Below are positions 1-4,499 of a DNA stretch of 5,469 bases, piece by piece. The notes beneath the pieces are model-generated. The model was given only the letters and a program-made list of their open reading frames with translations, ran no database searches and was not told the DNA's origin. Origin of the DNA: an uncultured Cocleimonas sp. Its GTDB lineage: Bacteria; Pseudomonadota; Gammaproteobacteria; Thiotrichales; Thiotrichaceae. Location: positions 1 through 5,469 of the forward strand of contig CALISP010000257.1 in NCBI GenBank assembly GCA_938041705.1. Reading direction: 5' to 3'. Within the stretch, counting starts at the first letter, position 1. The number at the start of each line of letters is the position of its first letter. The translations under genes and the position numbers were made by a program.

Positions 1-1
1 C

Positions 2-175
2 TTAAAACATAACCATGTTGTTAGAGTATGGAAAAACATGGGCCAAATACGAGCTCAATTAAGCCTCGAAATTGCAGTAAAGCCAACATGGAATCGAGAT
101 AACTTAGATGTAGTTATTATCGTTGAAACAGCTGATATGCAAACCCAACACGCATTAAGGCTTGCATTGAAATAA
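2..175 (+). CDS. C-terminal end of a protein cut by the window edge; possible DUF1223-like secreted protein
   Basis: One frame stays open from the left edge to a TAA at 173-175, giving the last 57 residues of a protein whose start lies outside the window. The segment begins LKHNHVVRVWKNMG, continues through a polar stretch with a Trp-Asn-Arg-Asp turn, then a hydrophobic beta-strand (LDVVIIVE), and ends in a short helix ALRLALK. An H-x-H/D-x-VVR motif followed by a strand pair and a final helix recalls the C-terminus of the DUF1223 thioredoxin-like secreted proteins, but this is memory-based similarity over a short piece. Codon choice and the clean open frame up to the stop support a real gene. 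It converges on the UPF0325 gene. Family assignment is tentative; that it is coding is fairly likely. Confidence 0.55.
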   Translation, partial: LKHNHVVRVWKNMGQIRAQLSLEIAVKPTWNRDNLDVVIIVETADMQTQHALRLALK

Positions 176-239
176 CTGTTATCTAAAGTCTGTTGCTACT
201 ATTAGGGCGTAACAACACATACTCATGTTCAATCAGCTT

Positions 240-264
240 GATTAAATAGCTAAGCTATCTAATC
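240..264. repeat. Imperfect inverted repeat between convergent genes
   Basis: GATTA (240-244) pairs with TAATC (260-264), and ATAGCT (246-251) pairs with AGCTAT (253-258). Only an A/C mismatch and one central base break the symmetry. It overlaps the stop codon of the UPF0325 gene (259-261) and lies in the gap between two convergent genes, so a bidirectional transcription-stop role is possible. No T tract follows on either strand, so it is not a canonical intrinsic terminator. The rest of the gap (176-239) shows nothing recognisable. Confidence 0.4.
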
Positions 265-651
265 CTCTAGTTTCATAATCAATGATTTCAAATAGGTAGT
301 GCGCGTGCTGATCTCTTCTTCAAGACGTGAAATCTCATCTTTTATAATTTCTTTTTGTTCTTCCCGAGTATGTTGTTGATTAACTATTTTATGTAATTCT
401 GCAATTGCATTGCTTAGTGCTGGAGAGATCTCTGTGATCATTTCACTTTTCTTATTTCCTGCATCCTGTTCAATTAGTCTGGTACTTCTGCGGAACTTAA
501 ACTTTTTGCTACCAGGTAATAGTGAGCCTTTCTCTCTCTTATAAATTACTCGCAATACATCATGAATTCCTGATGTTTGTAATGAATAACGATTAATCTG
601 CTCTGGGTTAACAATGCCCATTGCTGCTAGTGCAGGATATTTAGTACTCAT
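259..651 (-). CDS. UPF0325 / DUF3461 family protein (YaeH-like)
   Basis: This is a 130-residue soluble protein of unknown function. It matches the E. coli YaeH family (about 128 aa) along its length: a start region LAAMGIVNPEQINRYSLQ (YaeH has LKSLGITNPEEIDRYSLR), then IHDVLRVIYKREKG, a basic strand KKFKFRRSTR around residues 49-58, and EISPALSNAIAELHKI around 74-89. The C-terminus (about 94-128) is a charged helix with coiled-coil character. No catalytic motif, signal peptide or membrane segment is visible. The ATG at 651 is supported by AAGGAA at 657-662 on the minus strand. The gene is probably transcribed alone, since the terminator of the ribosomal operon lies upstream at 836-869 and a separate candidate promoter sits at 768-797. 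The family is well recognised; the biochemical role is not known. Confidence 0.88.
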   Translation of the reverse strand: MSTKYPALAAMGIVNPEQINRYSLQTSGIHDVLRVIYKREKGSLLPGSKKFKFRRSTRLIEQDAGNKKSEMITEISPALSNAIAELHKIVNQQHTREEQKEIIKDEISRLEEEISTRTTYLKSLIMKLED

Positions 652-690
652 TATAATTCCTTGATTTACGGTTTATCAAAAATTGATGAT

Positions 691-715
691 CTCTAAAATT
701 AATAATACTCTAAAA
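691..715. repeat. Two direct copies of CTCTAAAA in the UPF0325 leader
   Basis: The 8-mer CTCTAAAA occurs at 691-698 and 708-715, 17 bases start to start, in the region between the UPF0325 gene and its candidate promoter. Direct repeats spaced by roughly one and a half helical turns can be regulator half-sites, but the local sequence is AT-rich and there is no second locus here to compare. Confidence 0.3.
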
Positions 716-767
716 GTAGTAACAATTGATACCCAGAGATTAGAGGAGAAATCTCGTTAGTTTCTAT

Positions 768-797
768 AATATATAATGAGTTTGAGAGTTATCTCAA
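768..797 (-). promoter_or_regulatory. Candidate sigma70-type promoter for the UPF0325 gene
   Basis: On the minus strand TTGAGA (792-797) is followed after 18 bases by TATATT (768-773), which would start transcription near 761 and give a leader of about 110 nt. The -35 box is embedded in a perfect inverted repeat (781-798). The leader carries a duplicated 8-mer. The surrounding DNA is very AT-rich, so chance matches are easy; this is a plausible but unproven promoter. Confidence 0.35.
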
Positions 798-798
798 A
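781..798. repeat. Perfect 7-bp inverted repeat overlapping the candidate -35 box
   Basis: TTTGAGA (781-787) and TCTCAAA (792-798) are exact reverse complements separated by GTTA. On the minus strand the repeat covers the TTGAGA used as a candidate -35 element of the UPF0325 promoter, so it could be an operator. It has no T tract and is not an obvious terminator. Its role is inferred from position only. Confidence 0.4.
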
Positions 799-835
799 AG
801 TAGGGGGGTGTTTATTTCTAATAAGTTTTAGACAT

Positions 836-869
836 AAAAAAACCTGCAACCAATGAAGGCGCAGGTTTT
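836..869 (-). terminator. Intrinsic terminator of the rpsF-rpsR-DUF2232-rplI operon
   Basis: On the minus strand the arm AAAACCTGC (861-869) pairs with GCAGGTTTT (839-847) across a 13-nt loop, and the second arm runs directly into a T tract (minus-strand T at 836-842). The hairpin begins about 25 nt after the rplI stop codon, which is the expected place for the end of the operon transcript. On the plus strand the hairpin is followed by only four T residues, so it should act mainly leftwards. Confidence 0.85.
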
Positions 870-893
870 AAGTAAAACTTTTAACATAGAAGA

Positions 894-1406
894 TCAGTCA
901 TCGTCATCAACAAATGTACCGATTGGCTGCTTCTCAACAACTTCCATATCACTTTCTGCATCAGCAACGACATGTACTTTTACTGTTGTTTCTACATCAG
1001 TGTGAAGGTGAACAACAACATCGTATTCACCGATGTTACGGATAGGACCTTCTGGCATACGTACTTCACGACGTTCAACGTTAACGCCTTGAGCGCAGAT
1101 CGCTTCAGCGATTTCGTTGTTAGAAACAGAGCCAAACAATTTACCTTCCTGACCTGCTCTTACTTCGATTGTTAAATCGTCAACACCATTTACAGCTACT
1201 AAACGATCTTGAGCTGATTTTGTAATTGCCGCAGCTGCTTTTTCTAGATCAGCGCGAATTGTTTCAAATTCAGCAATATTTGTTTTTGTTGCAGTTTTAG
1301 CTTTCTTTTGAGGAACTAAGAAGTTACGCGCATAACCAGACTTTACGTTAACGATATCGCCAATTGCGCCTAGATTTTCAATTCTTTCCATTAATATAAC
1401 TTGCAT
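894..1406 (-). CDS. rplI: 50S ribosomal protein bL9
   Basis: bL9 binds 23S rRNA at the base of the L1 stalk on the 50S subunit and helps maintain reading-frame fidelity. The N-terminal domain is classical: MQVILMERIENLGAIGDIVNV, then the signature SGYARNFLVPQKKA (about residues 23-36), followed by the long connecting helix (about 42-72) and a C-terminal domain containing GKLFGSVS (88-95) and a terminal strand TVKVHVVA. I place the start at the ATG at 1406 (170 aa). An upstream in-frame GTG at 1415 falls inside the Shine-Dalgarno sequence and would add residues that bL9 proteins do not have. The protein is about 20 residues longer than E. coli L9 (149 aa) because of an acidic tail ending in four aspartates. 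It is the last gene of the operon, followed by a strong terminator. Confidence 0.97.
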   Translation of the reverse strand: MQVILMERIENLGAIGDIVNVKSGYARNFLVPQKKAKTATKTNIAEFETIRADLEKAAAAITKSAQDRLVAVNGVDDLTIEVRAGQEGKLFGSVSNNEIAEAICAQGVNVERREVRMPEGPIRNIGEYDVVVHLHTDVETTVKVHVVADAESDMEVVEKQPIGTFVDDDD

Positions 1407-1412
1407 GGTTAT

Positions 1413-1418
1413 CACCTT
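1413..1418 (-). promoter_or_regulatory. Ribosome binding site that fixes the rplI start
   Basis: The minus strand reads AAGGTG six bases before the ATG at 1406, a strong Shine-Dalgarno match. The upstream in-frame GTG at 1413-1415 is part of this element and is therefore not the start. Confidence 0.8.
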
Positions 1419-1447
1419 TTTTAGTAGTACCTAAGTTGTTAGCTAGC

Positions 1448-1467
1448 TTCGCTTTCGCTTACTTCGC
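1448..1467. repeat. Three closely spaced GCGAA units upstream of rplI
   Basis: In the roughly 100-nt gap between the DUF2232 gene and rplI the minus strand carries GCGAA three times (1463-1467, 1454-1458, 1448-1452), followed by AGCTAGCT. This gap is the longest within the operon and shows no clear promoter or terminator. The repeat could be a transcript-processing or regulatory site, or local duplication; nothing in the window decides this. Confidence 0.3.
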
Positions 1468-1510
1468 ATTCCTGCTTAGAAATCTACTCATCATTAAATT
1501 AGTATAAATT

Positions 1511-2401
1511 CTATTTCTTACTTGCTTGTTTCTGTCGGAAATCAACAAAATTATCAATCAGTCCGATAGTTGCAAGTAAAACAATCATTTGTATCAGTAG
1601 TATAAACATTAACGCATAAAGTGCTATTAGCCAGCCCGAACCCATACCACGTTGCTTAACTAAGCTATGTGCTACGGATAATCCCTGAAACATGAAAATA
1701 GCTATTGCTACCATGATTAACTCAGTAATCATCTGGTTGTTAGTAAAAACAGCTAATGCTATTCCTATTAACAAACCTATCGATGCTTGCTTGCCAATGC
1801 GTATCTGGCGAAATTCTTCACCAAAACCACCAGGATTATAAAGTTGTGCTTGCCAGTTACGTGCAATCATCAACGAAATTATCGTTAATAATGCAAACGT
1901 TGCTGCAAACGTACCTGTCATCCATGCTGATGCAATATTGATACTTTCATCAATTTTCGCATCGGTAAATTGGTAGCTTTGTTTTAATAGAGGTTTTATT
2001 GGTTCTAATAACTGAACCCAAAATGCCGCAGCATCTGGAAACAGAAAATGGAACAATAAAACTCCCGCTACTGCTATCAACAAGATTAGTTGTAAGGTTT
2101 TACTCCATGAACTCGTTAGTGCAAGAACACTTGCAATAAAGAGTATAGGTAACCAAGTCACTAAACCTGCTATAAATCCACCACTTAAATCTTGCTTTAT
2201 GACGACACTAACAATCATTAGTGTCACTGTAGCTAGTAGTGAATAGATAATGCCCTGTTGCCAACCTTTGCGTAAAGTAATAAGCGCGATAGCGGCATTA
2301 CTAAATACAAGCATAGGAGGTAACATTAATGAGACTAGGGTAGATACAATGACAAAAATTGCCGCTTGTATCCGGCCCGCCATTATAAAGCCGGCCATCA
2401 T
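1511..2401 (-). CDS. DUF2232 family inner-membrane protein
   Basis: This is a very hydrophobic 296-residue protein predicted to sit in the inner membrane with about seven or eight helices: roughly 11-42, 48-68, 76-97, 102-121, 158-181, 206-222, 226-245 and 256-283. The longer loop before 206 contains the polar motif NPGGFGEEF (189-197) and a basic patch, which fits the gammaproteobacterial DUF2232 group. Pseudomonas carries a membrane protein of this kind (PA4933) in the same place between rpsR and rplI. The function is unknown and there are no catalytic motifs I recognise. The gap to rpsR is only 9 nt, and an AAGAGA element overlapping the rpsR stop lies five bases before the ATG at 2401, so it is co-transcribed and probably translationally coupled. 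ATGs at codons 2 and 7 are alternatives with worse ribosome-site spacing. Confidence 0.85.
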   Translation of the reverse strand: MMAGFIMAGRIQAAIFVIVSTLVSLMLPPMLVFSNAAIALITLRKGWQQGIIYSLLATVTLMIVSVVIKQDLSGGFIAGLVTWLPILFIASVLALTSSWSKTLQLILLIAVAGVLLFHFLFPDAAAFWVQLLEPIKPLLKQSYQFTDAKIDESINIASAWMTGTFAATFALLTIISLMIARNWQAQLYNPGGFGEEFRQIRIGKQASIGLLIGIALAVFTNNQMITELIMVAIAIFMFQGLSVAHSLVKQRGMGSGWLIALYALMFILLIQMIVLLATIGLIDNFVDFRQKQASKK

Positions 2402-2406
2402 ACTGA

Positions 2407-2412
2407 TCTCTT
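2407..2412 (-). promoter_or_regulatory. Ribosome binding site overlapping the rpsR stop codon
   Basis: AAGAGA on the minus strand shares its first two bases with the rpsR TAA stop (2411-2413) and lies five bases upstream of the ATG at 2401. This arrangement suggests that ribosomes finishing rpsR can feed the DUF2232 gene, and it supports the first ATG as the start. Confidence 0.55.
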
Positions 2413-2641
2413 ATTTATGTTGATCCGTGTAAGGAATCAATGCTAAAAATCGTGCGCGTTTGATAGCTGTTGCTAATTGACGCTGATATCTAGCTTTGGT
2501 GCCTGTAACACGGCTTGGTACAATTTTACCAGTTTCAGTGATGAATGCTTTTAGTGTATCAAGATCTTTATAATCGATCTGTTTAACACCTTCTTTGGTA
2601 AAACGACAAAACTTTTGACGACGAAAACGTTGTGCTGACAT
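2411..2641 (-). CDS. rpsR: 30S ribosomal protein bS18
   Basis: bS18 binds 16S rRNA in the 30S platform as a heterodimer with bS6. At 76 residues it has the normal length (E. coli 75). It matches the family throughout: RFRRQKFCRFTKEGV near the start, IDYKDLDTLKAFITETGKI in the middle, the RNA-binding stretch VPSRVTGTKARYQRQLA (about 41-57), and the basic helix AIKRARFLALIPY before the end. A single Cys at position 12 sits in the usual KFCRF context. The ATG at 2641 is preceded by GAGGA (2649-2653) with a gap of 7 nt. Only 15 nt separate it from the rpsF stop, leaving no room for priB, which sits here in enterobacteria. Confidence 0.98.
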   Translation of the reverse strand: MSAQRFRRQKFCRFTKEGVKQIDYKDLDTLKAFITETGKIVPSRVTGTKARYQRQLATAIKRARFLALIPYTDQHK

Positions 2642-2656
2642 GATTAAATCCTCGAA

Positions 2657-3010
2657 TTAATTATTATATTGCTTTCTTTCTGGCTTCTTTTCATTCTCTT
2701 TAGAGAGAATTGAAGGCTCAGTTACAGCTTCGTCACTGCGAATAATCATGTTACGAAGCACTGCATCATTAAAACGGAATAGATCTTCTAGCTCACTTAA
2801 TGTCGAAGAATCACATTCAATGTTCATTAATACATAATGAGCTTTGTGTAATTTAACGATTGGATAAGCTAAAGGACGACGTCCCCAGTCTTCTAAACGG
2901 TGGATTGCACCTTTGTTGTCTTCGATCAGCTTGCGGTAACGCTCTAGCATGCCTGGAAGTTGGTCGCTTTGATCTGGATGTAACAGAAAAACGATTTCGT
3001 AATGTCTCAT
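2657..3010 (-). CDS. rpsF: 30S ribosomal protein bS6
   Basis: bS6 is the partner of bS18 in the 30S platform, and the complex represses its own operon in several bacteria. The 117-residue sequence follows the family closely: MRHYEIVFLLHPDQSDQLPG, then RLEDWGRRPLAYPIVKLHKAH around residues 38-58 (the core strand and turn), YVLMNIEC, and FRFNDAVLRNMI around 79-89. The C-terminal tail after residue 98 is charged and low-complexity and ends QYNN. It lacks the Glu-rich terminus that RimK extends in E. coli bS6, so that modification is not expected here. The ATG at 3010 has a strong AAGGAG (3017-3022) six bases upstream. It is the first gene of the operon and carries the leader and promoters. Confidence 0.98.
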   Translation of the reverse strand: MRHYEIVFLLHPDQSDQLPGMLERYRKLIEDNKGAIHRLEDWGRRPLAYPIVKLHKAHYVLMNIECDSSTLSELEDLFRFNDAVLRNMIIRSDEAVTEPSILSKENEKKPERKQYNN

Positions 3011-3035
3011 ATGTATCTCCTTATGGACAATTTGG

Positions 3036-3072
3036 CTCTATTTTTACGGCATTTTCATGCTTGCAAACAGAG
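3036..3072 (-). ncRNA. Candidate S6:S18 autoregulatory leader structure (rpsF leader)
   Basis: In the minus-strand transcript CUCUGUUU (3065-3072) pairs with AAAUAGAG (3036-3043) over 8 pairs including one G-U. Inside it GCAU (3057-3060) pairs with AUGC (3049-3052) around a GAAA tetraloop (3053-3056), and the trinucleotide CCG (3047-3049) sits on the 3' side at the edge of the inner stem. A hairpin with a 3'-side CCG next to the inner stem, just upstream of rpsF, is the described S6:S18 binding motif that mimics their 16S rRNA site. The base pairs are read directly from the sequence; assignment to this RNA family is from knowledge of the motif and was not tested with a covariance model. Confidence 0.68.
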
Positions 3073-3073
3073 C

Positions 3074-3079
3074 AAGGAG
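3074..3079 (-). promoter_or_regulatory. Anti-Shine-Dalgarno element in the rpsF leader
   Basis: The minus strand reads CTCCTT here, an exact complement of the rpsF ribosome binding site AAGGAG (3017-3022). It lies one base upstream of the outer stem of the candidate S6:S18 structure, so pairing would extend that stem region and hide the start site of rpsF. The complementarity is seen; the switch function is inferred. Confidence 0.45.
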
Positions 3080-3092
3080 GGGTCACTGACCC
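3080..3092. repeat. GGGTC-N3-GACCC palindrome at the 5' end of the rpsF transcript
   Basis: The plus strand reads GGGTCACTGACCC, symmetric around 3086. In the minus-strand RNA it gives a 5-bp GC-rich stem with a three-base loop, beginning a few bases after the expected start of the main rpsF transcript and ending exactly where the anti-Shine-Dalgarno element begins. It could protect the 5' end, or serve as a DNA operator just downstream of the promoter. Confidence 0.5.
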
Positions 3093-3104
3093 GCGGAACG
3101 CGCG

Positions 3105-3133
3105 ATTATCTTGCAAAGTGATTTGAATGTCAA
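3105..3133 (-). promoter_or_regulatory. Main sigma70 promoter of the rpsF operon
   Basis: On the minus strand TTGACA (3128-3133, full consensus) is followed by exactly 17 bases and GATAAT (3105-3110, five of six). Transcription should begin about 3097-3099, giving a leader of nearly 90 nt. The stretch after the -10 box reads CGCGCG, a GC-rich discriminator of the kind seen at stringently controlled ribosomal promoters, so down-regulation by ppGpp/DksA is a reasonable inference. Confidence 0.85.
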
Positions 3134-3149
3134 TCAGCGTTGAAACTTT

Positions 3150-3178
3150 CTTATCTAAGGTCTCATCATTAAAGTCAA
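3150..3178 (-). promoter_or_regulatory. Possible second, upstream promoter of the rpsF operon
   Basis: TTGACT (3173-3178) is followed on the minus strand by 17 bases and GATAAG (3150-3155). The match is weaker than the downstream promoter, but the spacing is ideal. Its -35 box overlaps an 11-bp palindrome AGTCA-A-TGACT (3173-3183). If used, it starts near 3143 and lengthens the leader by about 45 nt. Confidence 0.4.
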
Positions 3179-3274
3179 TGACTGAGCCGTTTTTAATTTG
3201 TTAGCAATATTATCGGTTAATCTCATATAAATAACCTAAGCTTTATTATTAATATAAATTAGAGAAACGATTTA

Positions 3275-4444
3275 ATGAGCTTAAATGTTTTATTACTGAT
3301 GAATGGAAAAGATTCGGAAGCGATTAAAACGTTACTTGAGTCTAAAATTCCAGGTTACAAGGTTTCTTTTAATACATTAGAAAACTTCAGTAGCCCTAAA
3401 GTTGACGATATTCATTCAGATCTAATAACTGACTATAACTTGTATGATGTTTGTGTCGTAAAAGGTACTTATCTCGCCCATCAAATAATGAGCCTAGGTG
3501 TTTCATTTATATGCTGGGATAAAATGGAGGACTTGTCCGTAAAGTTTGATGTTTTTTTGCAGCTACACCGTAATTTGAAAAAGTTTCCTTTGGATTTACA
3601 TGATTTCAGGTTGACTGAAGTCTTACATAATAGTCAAGACTGTATTATATACAAAGGTCTAGACGCCTATTCGACACCTGTTGCTATTAAACGGTTTAAA
3701 TTCCAAGCTAATCAGCTCTCACAAGATACAATAAGAGAATACCTTAAAGGTATTTCTGAGCAGTGTGGTGTTCAATCAAAAGGTTTAATTGATTTTTACG
3801 AAGGTGGAATTTCAAAAAATGCCTTTTATCTGGTAATGGAGTATTTACCTTTAGGAAATCTAAGAAGGTTTTTAGACTCCCGAGATAACGTTTTACCTAT
3901 TAAGCCTGCTTTAGAATGGTTTGAAGAAATTGCAAATGCCTTAAAAGCTGTTCACCAAGCAGGCCTGGTTCATCGTGATTTAAAAATAGATAATATTATG
4001 CTTAGAGAAGATGGTTCTCTGGCTTTAACTGACTATGGTGTATCGAAAAACATTTTGCTGAGCGCTAATTTTTTAAGTGAAGATGAAATTCATGGTTCAC
4101 CTTATTATGTAAGCCCTGAACTTATTGCAGGAGAGCCTTGTAGTCAGAGTTCTGATATTTATAGTTTAGGGATAATTTTCTATGAGCTTCTAACGGGAGT
4201 TAGGCCTTATAATGCCAATAACTCCCATGACTTGATGATGGCCCATATTAATGGTGACATTCCTGTTTTACCTAACCATTTGAAATCTTTTCAAGTATGT
4301 TTGGATAGGATGATGGCTAAAAGTACTAAGGGTCGATTCATTAATATGACTGACCTTTTAATATCATTCAAAAAAGCTAGCGCCAACCATGAGCGATTAA
4401 AAAGTTCTGAAAACACACCCCCCCACTTTTTACCTATATCTTAA
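3275..4444 (+). CDS. Hanks-type serine/threonine protein kinase with an N-terminal receiver-like domain
   Basis: This 389-residue cytoplasmic protein should transfer phosphate from ATP to Ser/Thr of unknown targets. The kinase domain spans about 110-368. Visible motifs are VAIK with the ATP-binding Lys139, a likely partner Glu155, HRDLKIDN (233-240) with catalytic Asp235 and Asn240, a DYG (253-255) in place of DFG, a GSPYYVSPE activation-segment end (274-282), and SSDIYSLGIIFYELLTG (292-308). The glycine-rich loop is missing: residues 112-127 contain no GxGxxG. Residues 1-100 look alpha/beta, with strand VLLL near the start and YDVCVV at 57-62 followed by Lys63 where a receiver domain would carry its Asp. 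There is no membrane segment. A stop codon 15 nt upstream limits the start to ATG 3275 or the second Met at 3299; the ribosome site (AGAG) is weak. It is divergent from rpsF and convergent with the sulfotransferase gene. No convincing promoter is seen. The kinase call is firm; the N-terminal domain call is tentative. Confidence 0.93.
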   Translation: MSLNVLLLMNGKDSEAIKTLLESKIPGYKVSFNTLENFSSPKVDDIHSDLITDYNLYDVCVVKGTYLAHQIMSLGVSFICWDKMEDLSVKFDVFLQLHRNLKKFPLDLHDFRLTEVLHNSQDCIIYKGLDAYSTPVAIKRFKFQANQLSQDTIREYLKGISEQCGVQSKGLIDFYEGGISKNAFYLVMEYLPLGNLRRFLDSRDNVLPIKPALEWFEEIANALKAVHQAGLVHRDLKIDNIMLREDGSLALTDYGVSKNILLSANFLSEDEIHGSPYYVSPELIAGEPCSQSSDIYSLGIIFYELLTGVRPYNANNSHDLMMAHINGDIPVLPNHLKSFQVCLDRMMAKSTKGRFINMTDLLISFKKASANHERLKSSENTPPHFLPIS

Positions 4445-4473
4445 GCTATGGGCAGTCCTAAAGTTTGGAACGT

Positions 4474-4499
4474 AGATTAATAATCCTAATTAGTAATCT
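4474..4499. terminator. AT-rich hairpin between convergent kinase and sulfotransferase genes
   Basis: Arms 4474-4484 (AGATTAATAAT) and 4489-4499 (ATTAGTAATCT) are reverse complements except for one position, around a four-base loop. It lies 30 nt past the kinase stop and touches the sulfotransferase stop, so it is well placed as a shared bidirectional terminator. The stem is almost all A-T and there is only a poor T run on the plus-strand side, so efficiency would be low. Confidence 0.35.

Noticed and set aside
972..1175. Plus-strand open frame of 67 codons
   Set aside because: It lies antisense inside rplI, whose product is unmistakable; no ribosome site and no recognisable protein.
1407..1415. 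GTG at 1413-1415 as an rplI start
   Set aside because: The GTG is part of the AAGGTG ribosome site; bL9 proteins begin MQVIL, matching the ATG at 1406.
1756..1941. Plus-strand open frame of 61 codons
   Set aside because: It is a shadow of the DUF2232 membrane protein gene on the opposite strand.
3044..3058. Four-codon upstream reading frame (MKMP) in the rpsF leader
   Set aside because: It has no ribosome site and coincides with the inner stem and CCG of the regulatory hairpin, which explains the sequence better.
2860..3126. Plus-strand open frame of 88 codons
   Set aside because: It runs antisense through rpsF, its leader and its promoter; the translation resembles no protein.
3191..3274. 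Possible plus-strand promoter for the kinase gene
   Set aside because: Several TATAAA-like hexamers exist (3226-3231, 3253-3258), but none has a reasonable -35 box at 16-18 bases, and the DNA is very AT-rich.
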